Shown piece after piece: positions 17,299 to 25,685 of a stretch of 64,000 nucleotides of DNA. Positions within the stretch are counted from its first letter, which is position 1; every line of letters begins with the position of its first letter. The notes beneath the pieces were generated by a model. It saw only the letters and a program-made list of their open reading frames with translations. It searched no databases and was not told the DNA's origin. The stretch spans positions 1 through 64,000 of the forward strand of contig DATNGZ010000017.1 of assembly GCA_035605695.1 (NCBI GenBank), read 5' to 3'. The translations under genes were made by a program, and so were the position numbers. Source of the DNA: VRUE01 sp035605695 (GTDB lineage: Bacteria; Actinomycetota; Thermoleophilia; Solirubrobacterales; 70-9).

Positions 17299-17354
17299 GG
17301 CGGCCTCGATCTGGCCATGCTACCCGCGGCAGTTCAACACCCCACCCTCGCCTA

Positions 17355-17467
17355 GCGGTCGTATTTCTTTCCGCTATGCGGCTAAAAGTACGACCGCACC
17401 CGATGAGACGCACTTCGCCACCTTGCGGTCGTATTTCTTTCCGCACAGCGGAGCTAAATACGACCGC
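17355..17467. repeat. Two tandem 43-bp hairpins (F1, F2)
   Basis: F1 (17,355-17,397) and F2 (17,425-17,467) are near-copies, each GCGGTCGTATTTCTTTCCGC at the left and ending AGTACGACCGC or AATACGACCGC, so each folds into a hairpin with a 9-12 bp stem. They are separated by 27 bases. F2 abuts the stop codon of the membrane-protein gene at 17,468, so the pair lies exactly where its transcript should end, upstream of thrS. Confidence 0.85.
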
Positions 17468-19213
17468 TCAGCGGGGTGGCAGGCCGTGGCGGGCTTGGCG
17501 GACGGCGATCAGGGGACAGGGACTGTGACCGCGGGTCGGTGCCATCCGTTCCCAGAGGACGTAGGGCTGGGCGATGCGCTTTACGCGCAGCGCTGGGAAG
17601 GGAGGCTGGCGCGGCGCAGACTGCGAGATGACGAAGCGAACGCCGGGTGGCGGCCCGTTTCTGGTTTCGTCGGTCGCATCGATGCAGACGCGCCCACCGC
17701 GCATCTCCCAGGTGATGTAGGGGACGCCGTGTTCCTCTTCGAGTAGTTGCTTTGAGGCGAGCACGAGGGTTGGGCCTTCGCCGACGTCGGAGCGCAGGCT
17801 GGTCAGCGCCGGTGAGTAGGAGCTTGGGCCGACCGGCGCGTTGGCAAGCGCCAGCAGCGAACAGCCGCCCGCCGCGAGCAGGTAGAGCCAGGCGACCGGC
17901 CGGCGCAGCAGCGGTAGAACGATGACGAGAGCCGCCAGCGGCGCGCCGATCTCGATCGCCTTGGCGGCGGTATAGGGAGTGCCTCCGATGCGCGCCGCCG
18001 CATAGGCAAGGGCCGCGGTAGCGAGGCCTGCAATCAGGGTGGCCTCGCGGCGGCGCCAGCAGACGACGAGCCCGTAGACGAGCAGGATCGATGCGTAGGC
18101 GGCGCCGAGGAAGTAGCCGAGGGCCGGCACGGCGCCGTCGCCAGGGGAGAGGCGGAAGTCGCCCGACGGCCAGATGCCGAGGGCCTCGAAAGGTGAGATC
18201 TGGCCGAAGAGGTTGCCGAGGCCGGGGCCGTTGGGGTCGAAGGTCTCGAAGCTGTGAAAGTCGAGCATGCGGCCGATCTCTGGGGCGATCAAGATGGCGA
18301 AGAGGAGAACTGCATAAAGGACAGACCGCCAGGCGGCGGGTGGCGAGCTGCCGAAGCGGCTCAGAACGAGTTCCGCAATTGCCCAGATGATTGCGGCGCC
18401 GATCAACCAGATCAGCCCGGGGAAGCTGTAGGTGTAAACGGACCCCGCTGCTAGAAGAGCTGCAGGGACGAAGCGGAGTGGTAGTTCGCGCCAGGTGGGA
18501 TTTTGCGATCCCTCCCTCAGGGCGAGAACGAAGGCGAGGAAGAAGAGGGCTTGGATCGTCTCCTTGAAGGAGCCTTGGGCGAAGTAGGAGGCGACCATGT
18601 AGGTGAGGCCGACTACGAGCGATGCCGGGATGCGCAGGTAGGCGGGCTGATCGCGGAAGGCCGTCAGGGCCGTGAGCGAAGCGAGGACCGCCACGGCAAC
18701 TGTCAGGCCGGTGAAGCCCTGGACGATGTTGATACCGAGGCCCTTGGTCAGGGCTACGGCTATCGAGTGGGGCCCGAGCGGATAGCCCTGGTGCAGGAGC
18801 TGGGAGCCCTCGCCGTGGGCGAGGCGATCCGCCGCCAGCAGGTGCTGGGACATGTCCGGGTTGAAGCTGGTGCCGAGGATGCCGAAGTGGCCTGCGACGG
18901 CGAACGGCAACGCGGTGGCGAGGAGGGCCAGAAGGGCTATCGGCCAACCGGCTTGCAGCGCCCCTCCCCCCGCTTCGAGCCGCTTCCGAAGATATAAAAC
19001 AGACGCCGCAAAAAGCACCAGGACGAGGACTGCCGAGACCGTCCCATCGCCCGGCAGGCGCACGGTTCCCCAGCAGACGGCGCAGAGCAGGGCCAGGCCC
19101 ACGGCCGGGGCCAGCCACGACCATTGCCGCACACCGCAGAGCGCGATCGCCGTCTGGCCGATCGCCAGCGAAGCAAAGCAAACGACCAGCACGGCTGCGT
19201 AGGTCCCGATCAC
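17468..19213 (-). CDS. Large multi-pass membrane protein of unknown function
   Basis: 581 residues with about twelve hydrophobic segments (for example YAAVLVVCFASLAIGQTAIA near the start, LLALLATALPFAVAG, and LAGLATAALAYAAARIGG). A short loop with HFGILGTSFNPDMSQHLLA follows segment four. The C-terminal ~110 residues are soluble (SLRSDVGEGPTLVLASKQLL). The topology recalls glycosyltransferase-C/GT87-like or mannosyltransferase-type polytopic proteins seen in actinobacteria, with an Asp-containing first outer loop, but no decisive motif is seen. Monocistronic, ended by the tandem hairpins. Confidence 0.75.
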   Translation of the reverse strand: MIGTYAAVLVVCFASLAIGQTAIALCGVRQWSWLAPAVGLALLCAVCWGTVRLPGDGTVSAVLVLVLFAASVLYLRKRLEAGGGALQAGWPIALLALLATALPFAVAGHFGILGTSFNPDMSQHLLAADRLAHGEGSQLLHQGYPLGPHSIAVALTKGLGINIVQGFTGLTVAVAVLASLTALTAFRDQPAYLRIPASLVVGLTYMVASYFAQGSFKETIQALFFLAFVLALREGSQNPTWRELPLRFVPAALLAAGSVYTYSFPGLIWLIGAAIIWAIAELVLSRFGSSPPAAWRSVLYAVLLFAILIAPEIGRMLDFHSFETFDPNGPGLGNLFGQISPFEALGIWPSGDFRLSPGDGAVPALGYFLGAAYASILLVYGLVVCWRRREATLIAGLATAALAYAAARIGGTPYTAAKAIEIGAPLAALVIVLPLLRRPVAWLYLLAAGGCSLLALANAPVGPSSYSPALTSLRSDVGEGPTLVLASKQLLEEEHGVPYITWEMRGGRVCIDATDETRNGPPPGVRFVISQSAPRQPPFPALRVKRIAQPYVLWERMAPTRGHSPCPLIAVRQARHGLPPR

Positions 19214-19253
19214 GAGGCGGCGAGCCTAATCAACCGCCAAGCCGTCTACACGA

Positions 19254-19550
19254 TCAGGGATTCCCGGGGCCGAAGTCCGGCGGCGCCTCGGTGGCGACGG
19301 CGAGCACGGTTTTGCGGATCTCAGGCGGCAGGCGGTCGAGCGGCAGCTCGCCCCCTCTCTCTGCCGAGCGCTCGGAGCCCTCGAACAGGCGCTCCATCTC
19401 TTGCAAGGGGGCAGCGATCGAGAACGAAATCCCGACCATCGGCCCAACCTCGAAGCCCTGCTCGGTGAAGAAGCGACGAGCGCGCTCGTCGCTTGGCGAG
19501 CGCATCAAGACGAGAGCGGAGTGCTGCTCAGCGCCCATCCTGGGTCCCAA
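19254..19550 (-). CDS. Small protein resembling the pro-domain of the adjacent subtilase
   Basis: 98 residues; starts TTG at 19,550 or ATG at 19,538 (MGAEQHSALVLMRSPSDER), eight bases after the protease stop. The segment ARRFFTEQGFEVGPMVGISF followed by SIAAPLQEMERLFEG aligns by eye with the protease N-terminal part ATAKLRAGGFEVLQVTPTT followed by INIAAPSDHFEQAFET, sharing GFEV, the I-AAP core and the FE motif. It could be a free-standing inhibitor or chaperone for the protease, as with I9/pro-kumamolisin-like domains. That role is inference. Confidence 0.7.
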   Translation of the reverse strand: MGPRMGAEQHSALVLMRSPSDERARRFFTEQGFEVGPMVGISFSIAAPLQEMERLFEGSERSAERGGELPLDRLPPEIRKTVLAVATEAPPDFGPGNP

Positions 19551-19558
19551 TCAGCAAC

Positions 19559-21025
19559 CTAAACCGGGCCGCACTCCTCCTTGGCGAGCTGCACCGCGAC
19601 AGCGGCGTCGGCCAGCCCGGCGCCAGTCGCGAGGTCGTATCCGGGACCCGCGGGATTATTGAAACGCGGATTGTTGCTGCCGGTTGTGACGTCGCGGGCA
19701 CTGCGCATAAGGATGTCCCTGATCTCGCTCTGTTGCAACCGCGGGCAAGCCTGCTTAATCAGAGCGCAGATGCCCGCCAGCTGTGGCGCCGCCGCCGATG
19801 TTCCGCTGAACGCCGCCCAGCCGTCATTTTCAGCGGTTTCATCCCCTTGTGGAAACGGCGCACCGGCGTTCTCCCGGTCCATTTCATCGTCCGGCTGGAC
19901 GGGCAGCATGATGTAGGCGGCATGGGGAAGCATGCCGACGAGCCCCGAGAGGTCGGGGACTTCGCGCCCCGGGTATATCTGGCTGGCAAAGCCACTCGCG
20001 TAGTCGGAGGCGCGCATGGCGCCGTCAGCTTCCACGTAGACGCCGCCGGCCGAGATCACATCGGGGTGCTGGCCGGGAAAGCCCCAGTGTCCGTTACCGG
20101 CGCTGAAGACGACAATGATCCCGCTCGCAACTGCCGTCGCAACCGCGGCGGCAAGCGCCTGGTTGACGGCGCTCAGCGGCCCGCTCTCAAGATCGAAACC
20201 CCAGGAGCAGCTGATCACGTCCGGGCGCAGGCTGACGGCAGCATTGAAACCCGCGGTGCTGTTGGTGGAGGTGTTCTTCACCATCGTGAAGTCGATCTCC
20301 GGGGCGGCGGCGAAAATGTTGGCCGACTCGCCGGTGCCGTGCCCGCTCTCGTCGTCGCTTGGATTTTGCGAGGCCGGCGCGAGCACCACTTGCCCCGGCC
20401 TGTATCCCTGCTGGGCAAAGTATGGGTGGCTGTACCAGCCGGAATCGACCATGGCGACGCTCACCCCCCGGCCCGTTATCCCCTCGGCGTGGACGCTGTC
20501 GGCATTGAGCTGCGCCGAGACGTCGTGGGGAACCTCGAGATGCCAGTAGCCCGGTTTGGGCGGCGAGGCGCTCTCGTGGTAGTAGACCGGTTCCTCGATC
20601 GCGACGCCCTCGAGCACGTCCGCGAACTCGGTGTCGTGCGTCGCGATCAAGCCTTGGACCTCGGTGTCAGGGCATTCGACGAACGTCGCCGTGTCCTCCC
20701 TGGCCCCTTCCTTGATGACCGGGCGCTCTTCGGGCTCAAGACGAGTTTCAAACGCTTGCTCAAAATGATCGGACGGCGCGGCGATGTTGATTGTCGTCGG
20801 CGTTACCTGCAGGACCTCGAAGCCGCCTGCCCGCAGTTTGGCCGTCGCCTCCTCGATCAGGGAACGTGGCGAGGTGAAGTTGGCGACCGTCTCCTGGTTA
20901 ACGACATCGGCTGCAAACAGCGAGACCTCGCCCACCGAGTGGGGGGAGGCTTGCGCGAAGAGGCGATCTGGCAACCCGGTCATCTGAAGGAACTGACTTC
21001 TATAAGAAACTTTGATTAAGCGCAA
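19559..21025 (-). CDS. S8-family subtilisin-like serine protease
   Basis: 488 residues from the TTG at 21,025, which has AGGAG six bases upstream; an ATG at 20,983 is also possible. The catalytic triad is visible: Asp in VSVAMVDSGWYSH (~180), His in DDESGHGTGESANIF (~225) and Ser in FSGTSAAAPQLAGI (~410). About 160 residues precede the Asp and include a pro-domain-like region. No signal peptide is seen, so it may act in the cytoplasm or leave by a non-classical route. Adjacent to its small pro-domain-like partner. Physiological substrate unknown. Confidence 0.88.
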   Translation of the reverse strand: MRLIKVSYRSQFLQMTGLPDRLFAQASPHSVGEVSLFAADVVNQETVANFTSPRSLIEEATAKLRAGGFEVLQVTPTTINIAAPSDHFEQAFETRLEPEERPVIKEGAREDTATFVECPDTEVQGLIATHDTEFADVLEGVAIEEPVYYHESASPPKPGYWHLEVPHDVSAQLNADSVHAEGITGRGVSVAMVDSGWYSHPYFAQQGYRPGQVVLAPASQNPSDDESGHGTGESANIFAAAPEIDFTMVKNTSTNSTAGFNAAVSLRPDVISCSWGFDLESGPLSAVNQALAAAVATAVASGIIVVFSAGNGHWGFPGQHPDVISAGGVYVEADGAMRASDYASGFASQIYPGREVPDLSGLVGMLPHAAYIMLPVQPDDEMDRENAGAPFPQGDETAENDGWAAFSGTSAAAPQLAGICALIKQACPRLQQSEIRDILMRSARDVTTGSNNPRFNNPAGPGYDLATGAGLADAAVAVQLAKEECGPV

Positions 21026-21117
21026 CAGGTCTCCTGCGTTTTTCAGACTCCACGGGGACAACACGCGAGGGCGCAACGCGGAGGAAGAGGGCAGCGAGCC
21101 TGCCTAGACTTAAGGCG

Positions 21118-21552
21118 ATGGCCCACGTCCCTCCCGCCCGTCACCTGCTGCGCGCCAGGGACCTCGCCGACGCCCGCTACTTCGAGCCGCTGGGCGTCGA
21201 CGACCTGGCCGCTGCCGCGGGGCTCTCGCGCGCCCATTTCAGCCGCGAGTTCCGCCGCGCCTTCGGCGAGTCGCCCCACGCCTACCTGCTGACCCGCAGG
21301 CTGGAGCGGGCGGCGGCGCTGCTGCGCACAACCGATCGCTCGGTCGCCGACATCTGCCTCTCGGTCGGCCTGCAGAGCATCGGCTCCTTCACGACCAGCT
21401 TCAGTCGCACCTTCGGCCTCTCGCCCACCGCCTACCGGGCCAAGCACCCGTCCGCCGCCAGCGGCGCCCTGGTCCCGGGCTGCGTCGTGCGCGCCTACGC
21501 GCGCCCCCAACACCGCACGTTTCGAGAAGACAGCCCGCGCGTCCCCGCCTAG
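21118..21552 (+). CDS. AraC-family transcriptional regulator (DNA-binding domain only)
   Basis: 144 residues. Two helix-turn-helix units: DDLAAAAGLSRAHFSREFRR (~29-48) and VADICLSVGLQSIGSFTTSF (~78-97), ending with the family tail FGLSPTAYRAKHP. There is no N-terminal sensing domain, as in short SoxS/MarA-type or glyoxalase-linked regulators. It is 42 bases from the VOC gene downstream, which it may control. Confidence 0.88.
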   Translation: MAHVPPARHLLRARDLADARYFEPLGVDDLAAAAGLSRAHFSREFRRAFGESPHAYLLTRRLERAAALLRTTDRSVADICLSVGLQSIGSFTTSFSRTFGLSPTAYRAKHPSAASGALVPGCVVRAYARPQHRTFREDSPRVPA

Positions 21553-21594
21553 CATCGCCGTCGACCTTGCCGTTCAACCAAGGAGACGCAGACG

Positions 21595-22020
21595 ATGATC
21601 AGAATCGCCAATGCCCAGCTTTGGGTCCACGACCAGGAGGAGGCGCTTGCCTTCTACACCGAGAAGGTCGGCATGGAGGTTCGCGCCGACGTCACCCTGC
21701 CCGAGATGGGCGATTTCCGCTGGCTAACCGTGGGGCCTCCCGGCCAGGAAGACGTATCGATCGTGCTGATGGCGATCCCCGGCGCGCCGGTGATGGACGA
21801 GGAGACCGGCAATCAGGTCCGCGAGCTGATGGCCAAGGGCTTCGCCGGAACTGTCTTCCTCACCACCGATGACTGCCAGGCTTCTTACGAAGAGCTGAAG
21901 GGCCGCGGCGTCGAGTTCACCGAAGCGCCCGAGGAGCGCCCCTACGGCATCGACTCGGGCTTCCGCGACCCGTCCGGCAACAACATCCGCCTCGCCGAGG
22001 TGAGGATGGCCGGGGTCTGA
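21595..22020 (+). CDS. VOC-family (glyoxalase/bleomycin-resistance-like) protein
   Basis: 141 residues, MIRIANAQLWVHDQEEALAF, ending PYGIDSGFRDPSGNNIRLAE, the two beta-alpha-beta-beta-beta halves of the vicinal oxygen chelate fold. A clear AAGGAG ribosome site lies nine bases upstream. Often paired with a short AraC regulator as here. Substrate unknown; candidates include detoxification or ring-cleaving dioxygenase-like reactions, but the metal ligands are incomplete by eye. Confidence 0.85.
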   Translation: MIRIANAQLWVHDQEEALAFYTEKVGMEVRADVTLPEMGDFRWLTVGPPGQEDVSIVLMAIPGAPVMDEETGNQVRELMAKGFAGTVFLTTDDCQASYEELKGRGVEFTEAPEERPYGIDSGFRDPSGNNIRLAEVRMAGV

Positions 22021-22044
22021 ACGACGCTTCCGGGGCCGGGACGA

Positions 22045-22117
22045 TGGGCGCTACTGGGCTCGAACCAGTGACCTCCAGCTTGTCGAGCTGGCGCTCTCCC
22101 AACTGAGCTAAGCGCCC
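22045..22117 (-). tRNA. tRNA-Val (anticodon GAC)
   Basis: 73 bases. The acceptor stem GGGCGCT/AGCGCCC, D stem GCTC/GAGC, T arm ACTGG-TTCGAGC-CCAGT and anticodon stem CCAGC/GCTGG all pair. The anticodon loop reads TCGACAA, placing GAC at 34-36 and an unusual C at position 33. The 3' CCA is not encoded. Confidence 0.9.
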
Positions 22118-22209
22118 GGGACCCCTGAATCTAGCAGCGGCGCGTGGGCCAACGACGCCTGCGCGCCGCAGCCTCAAGCCCGCCGCCGCAAGTGCCGATG
22201 CAATGGGTG

Positions 22210-22340
22210 CAACTTTCAACTAACGCGGTGTTTCTTTATGCAGCGACCGATTAAGGCTTGAGGACTGACGAGCCAGGGAAACAGAGTCTCGCTGGTGGCA
22301 CGTCCTTCGGAATCAAAGGGCCCCGAAAGGGGCCCTTTTC
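22210..22340 (+). ncRNA. Possible structured RNA ending in an intrinsic terminator
   Basis: The stretch 22,118-22,414 has no convincing gene. Its plus strand ends in a strong hairpin, AAGGGCCCC-GAAA-GGGGCCCTT followed by TT (22,315-22,340). Upstream, GGACTGAC...GTCC and GCCAG...CTGG (22,262-22,310) can fold into a stem. This could be a small RNA or simply the distant terminator of the AraC-VOC pair. No known RNA family is recognised and the 5' end is a guess. Confidence 0.35.
22315..22340 (+). terminator. Intrinsic terminator hairpin
   Basis: AAAGGGCCCC-GAAA-GGGGCCCTTTT: a ten-base-pair stem with a stable GAAA loop and a short T tract. It stops plus-strand transcription before the hypothetical gene at 22,415. 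Confidence 0.8.
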
Positions 22341-22414
22341 CGTTCCGCTGGAGACCCAAATGACAGCTATCTCTGTCGCCGACGACTGACTGGGCCGAAT
22401 TTGGACTATGCGGC

Positions 22415-23005
22415 GTGCAAAATCCTCCCCCTTTCCCGCGTTTCCATACCGTGGACGCAGTCAGCCAGCAGGGGCAGCTTCTCGTCGGGCATAGATCCCC
22501 ACAGGGCGCGCAGCCGGAACGGACGGCGCCCGGCGAAGCCAACAGCGAGCGGAAGCAGCGGATTTTCCGCCTGCCATTGCTTCGCGGTAGATCTGGGCTG
22601 ACGCTTCCGCTCGATAGGGCCAGCCGAGACGAACGCGCCGAGGAGAGGGAGCGCGAAAAGCGGCTGGTCGCGGTCGAGGCAGCGGAGCAGGCTTTCTACC
22701 GGACGCCGGCGGGGCGGGCGCGGCTCGCCTACAGGCGAGGCCATCGCCTCTTCCAGTACGAACTTGAGATCAACGAGCTGCCGCCAACGGTTGTCCCGGG
22801 CCTGGCCGGCGCGCCCGCCCTGGTGACCACCGATCCGGTCGACATCCTCAACTCGGTGACGGTCGAGGGCTGGAAGCTGGTCACCGGAAAGTTCATCCAC
22901 TCCGAGATGCGCAACGGAGCTGTCGGTTGCTACCTCTTCAAGCGCTCGCAGAAACGCCGCCTCTCGATGAACAACCCCTGGCAGGACCCTCGCGTCGTCA
23001 GCTGA
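22415..23005 (+). CDS. Conserved hypothetical protein (actinobacterial type)
   Basis: Up to 196 residues. The first ~75 look unstructured, and an internal start may be the true one. The C-terminal ~110 residues look real: YRTPAGRARLAYRRGHRLFQ, then DPVDILNSVTVEGWKLVTGK and GAVGCYLFKRSQKR. Similar proteins occur across actinobacteria without known function. It is convergent with zwf, ending 18 bases before its stop. Confidence 0.65.
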   Translation: MQNPPPFPRFHTVDAVSQQGQLLVGHRSPQGAQPERTAPGEANSERKQRIFRLPLLRGRSGLTLPLDRASRDERAEEREREKRLVAVEAAEQAFYRTPAGRARLAYRRGHRLFQYELEINELPPTVVPGLAGAPALVTTDPVDILNSVTVEGWKLVTGKFIHSEMRNGAVGCYLFKRSQKRRLSMNNPWQDPRVVS

Positions 23006-23023
23006 GCACGCAGTTCGCCGCTC

Positions 23024-24493
23024 TCAGGAATGGTCGTAGGGCACGTGCCAGCGGCGTGGCGTGAGTAGATCATCGACCGGCTCGGGTCCCCATGAACCCG
23101 GCTCGTAGGGTCGCAGCGGGGAGGGATCGCGCACGACCGGGTCGGCCACTTCCCAGAGCCGCTCGATCGCTTCGGAGGTCGTGAAGAGCGTGCGGTCGCC
23201 GACCATGACGTCGTGGATCAGCCGCTCGTAGGCGTCCAGCGCCTGCTGGGACCCGCCCAAGCTGTCCGCATAGCTGAAACGCATGTGGCCTTCGCCTAGC
23301 CGCAGCGCCGGCCCGGGAACCTTGGCGAGGAAGGAGGCCTCGATGCTACCGGGGTCGCCAAGCTCGAAGGTCAGGTGGTCGTGGCCGAACGCCTCGGCAA
23401 TCTGGGTGCAATCGAGCGGGAACATCCGCCGCGGGGGTTGGGAGAAGGCGACCGTGAGCACGTGGTGGTCCTCGGCCATGCGCTTGCCGGAGCGCAGGTA
23501 GAAGGGGACGCCCTCCCAGCGCCAGTTGTCGACGAAGGCGCGCAGGGCGACGAAGGTCTCGGTGTCGGAGTCCGCCGCGACCCCCTCCTCGTCGCTATAG
23601 CCGTCGTACTGGCCGCGAACCACGTCGCCGGGCGCGAGCGGCACCATCGAATCGAAGACCTTGCCCCGCTCCGCCATCAGCGCCTTGGCGTTGAGCGAGG
23701 TCGGCGGCTCCATCGCGATGAAGCTGAGCACCTGGAAGAGATGGGTGACGATCATGTCGCGGAAGGCGCCGGTTTCCTCGTAGAAACTCCCCCGCATCCC
23801 AATCGAAAGCGTCTCCGGGACGTCGATCTGGATGTGATCGATGTGGTTGCGGTTCCAGACCGGCTCGAACATCCCGTTGGCGAAGCGCATCGCCAGCAGG
23901 TTCTGCACCGCCTCGCGGCCGAGGTAGTGGTCGATGCGGAAGACCTGCTCCTCCTCGAAGACCGAGTGGACGAGCGCGTCGAGCTCACGTGCCGAGGCGA
24001 GATCGCGGCCGAACGGCTTCTCCATGATCACCCGGGCGCCACTGCCGAGACTAAGCCGACCGATCCCCTCGATCACGCCCGCGTATGCGGCCGGCGGCAG
24101 CGAGAGGTAGTGGAGGAGCTCGGCGCCGTCGGCAAGCTCGTCCCTGGCCCCTGCGACGACCTCGCCAAGGTCCTCGAATCCGTCACCGAGCGTGGCGCTG
24201 CGCAGGCTCGCCACGAAGCGGTCCAAGGACTCTCCCGGTTCTGGCCTGCGCCCGGAATTGCAGACCGCGTCGCGCACAAGGGTGACGAACTCCTCGTCGC
24301 TGAGGCCGGCCCGCGAGGCGCCGATCAGCGCGAAGCGCTCCGGCATAAGACCCGCCTCGAAGAGGTGGAAGATCCCGGGCAGCAGCTTGCGCTTCGCCAG
24401 ATCCCCGGTCGCCCCGAAGAGCACGATTACCTGATCGTGCGGAATCGTCGGCGATGCCGCCGTCCTTGGCGCCTCTGCGACGTTGACCGCCAT
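23024..24493 (-). CDS. zwf: Glucose-6-phosphate 1-dehydrogenase
   Basis: 489 residues from the ATG at 24,493 (MAVNVAEAPRTAASPT). First step of the oxidative pentose phosphate pathway, making NADPH. NADP-binding VIVLFGATGDLAKRKLLPGI (~22-41), the active-site peptide RIDHYLGREAVQN (~190) and EKPFGRDLASARELD are typical. The open frame runs ~77 residues further upstream but without family similarity. It follows the ECF42-like gene by 31 bases in the same direction. Confidence 0.95.
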   Translation of the reverse strand: MAVNVAEAPRTAASPTIPHDQVIVLFGATGDLAKRKLLPGIFHLFEAGLMPERFALIGASRAGLSDEEFVTLVRDAVCNSGRRPEPGESLDRFVASLRSATLGDGFEDLGEVVAGARDELADGAELLHYLSLPPAAYAGVIEGIGRLSLGSGARVIMEKPFGRDLASARELDALVHSVFEEEQVFRIDHYLGREAVQNLLAMRFANGMFEPVWNRNHIDHIQIDVPETLSIGMRGSFYEETGAFRDMIVTHLFQVLSFIAMEPPTSLNAKALMAERGKVFDSMVPLAPGDVVRGQYDGYSDEEGVAADSDTETFVALRAFVDNWRWEGVPFYLRSGKRMAEDHHVLTVAFSQPPRRMFPLDCTQIAEAFGHDHLTFELGDPGSIEASFLAKVPGPALRLGEGHMRFSYADSLGGSQQALDAYERLIHDVMVGDRTLFTTSEAIERLWEVADPVVRDPSPLRPYEPGSWGPEPVDDLLTPRRWHVPYDHS

Positions 24494-24524
24494 CACCTCA
24501 GCCTTGCAGAACTGGCCCGCGGGC

Positions 24525-25685
24525 TCAGGCCACTTCGGCCAGGCGGCGGGAGAGAAAGCGGCGGTCCGGTTCTGAGTGGGCCAGCTCAAGCGCGCGCTCG
24601 TAGGCGGCGCGGGCCTCGGCGGCGCGACCGAGGCGGCGCAGGAAATCGGCGCGGGTTGAGTGGAGGTAGGGGTAGGAGTCCAGGCCGAGGTTCTCGATCG
24701 CCTCCAGGCCAGCCTCGGGGCCATCGGTTTCAGCCACCGCCACGGCTCGGTTCAGCGCGACGACCGGTGAGTCGGTGAGCCGGGTCAACTCGCCGTAGAG
24801 GGCGGCGATCTGCGGCCAGTCGCGGGGCTCGTCGGCGTGGAGTGACGCGATCGCGGCCTGCACCACGTAGGGACCGCGGCCACGCAGGGCAAAAGCGCGG
24901 CCGAGCGAAACACGCCCCTCCGCGATTCGGGCCGCGTCCCAGAGCGACCGATCTTGATCGGCCAGGAGCACCAGGTCGCCGTCGCGAAAGCGCGCCTCGC
25001 GGCGAGCCTCGAGCAGCAGCATCATCGCCAGCAGTCCGTGGACCTCGGGCTCGTCGGGCATCAGCTCGGCCAGCGCCCGGCCAAACCTAAGCGCCTCGGT
25101 CGCGAGCTCGCCGCGACCGCCGTAGCCCTCGTTGAAGATCAGGTAGACCACGGCAAGCACGGCGACGGTACGGTCGGGGAGCAGGTGATCGGGTGGCACT
25201 CGAAAGGGGATGCCGGCGGCCTTGATCTTCTTCTTGGCGCGGACCAGGCGCTTCGCCATCGTCTCCCGGGGGACGACGAAGGCCCGGGCGATCTCGTCCG
25301 TGCCGAGGCCGCCGAGCGTGCGCAGGGTGAGCGCGACCTGGGCCTCGGTCGAGAGCGCCGGGTGACAGCAGGTGAAGATCAGCTCCAAGCGCTCATCGGG
25401 GAAGACTGTCTCTTCGAGCTCGTCTTCCACGGCCCGCGGCACCTCCAGCAGCTTCGTCTTGTCGGCGAGCGTCCGCTCACGGCGGATGCGGTCGATCGCG
25501 CGGTTGCGGGCGGTGGCGATCAGCCAGGCCGCCGGGTTCGCCGGCGTGCCTTCGTGTGGCCAGCGCTCAGCGGCGATCGCGAACGCGTCCTGGGCGGCCT
25601 CCTCGGCGAGGTCGAAGTCGCCGAGGAGGCCGATCAGGGTGGCGAGGACGCGGCCCCACTGCTCGCGGAAGACCCGCTCGGTCAG
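24525..25685 (-). CDS. ECF42-type RNA polymerase sigma factor (candidate CTG start)
   Basis: 386 residues if it starts at the CTG at 25,685, which overlaps the YCII stop as CTGA. Sigma region 2 VFREQWGRVLATLIGLLGDF and ARNRAIDRIRRERTLADKTK, region 4 LTLRTLGGLGTDEIARAF, then the long C-terminal extension of this group (PDHLLPDRTVAVLAVVYLIF, TPR-like helices). The only GTG in frame, at 25,442, would remove region 2. ECF42 sigma factors with a C-terminal extension are known to pair with DGPF/YCII proteins, and here one is directly upstream. They act without a classical anti-sigma factor. Confidence 0.9.
   Translation of the reverse strand: MTERVFREQWGRVLATLIGLLGDFDLAEEAAQDAFAIAAERWPHEGTPANPAAWLIATARNRAIDRIRRERTLADKTKLLEVPRAVEDELEETVFPDERLELIFTCCHPALSTEAQVALTLRTLGGLGTDEIARAFVVPRETMAKRLVRAKKKIKAAGIPFRVPPDHLLPDRTVAVLAVVYLIFNEGYGGRGELATEALRFGRALAELMPDEPEVHGLLAMMLLLEARREARFRDGDLVLLADQDRSLWDAARIAEGRVSLGRAFALRGRGPYVVQAAIASLHADEPRDWPQIAALYGELTRLTDSPVVALNRAVAVAETDGPEAGLEAIENLGLDSYPYLHSTRADFLRRLGRAAEARAAYERALELAHSEPDRRFLSRRLAEVA

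Noticed and set aside
17355..17467. CRISPR array from the two similar 43-bp units
   Set aside because: Only two units, each a hairpin that differs in the middle, no third repeat and no cas genes.
19559..21076. Longer protease start at TTG 21,076
   Set aside because: It has no ribosome site; TTG 21,025 has AGGAG at good spacing.
23375..24778. Plus-strand ORF of 467 aa opposite zwf
   Set aside because: Shadow of zwf; low-complexity Arg-rich end and no motif.
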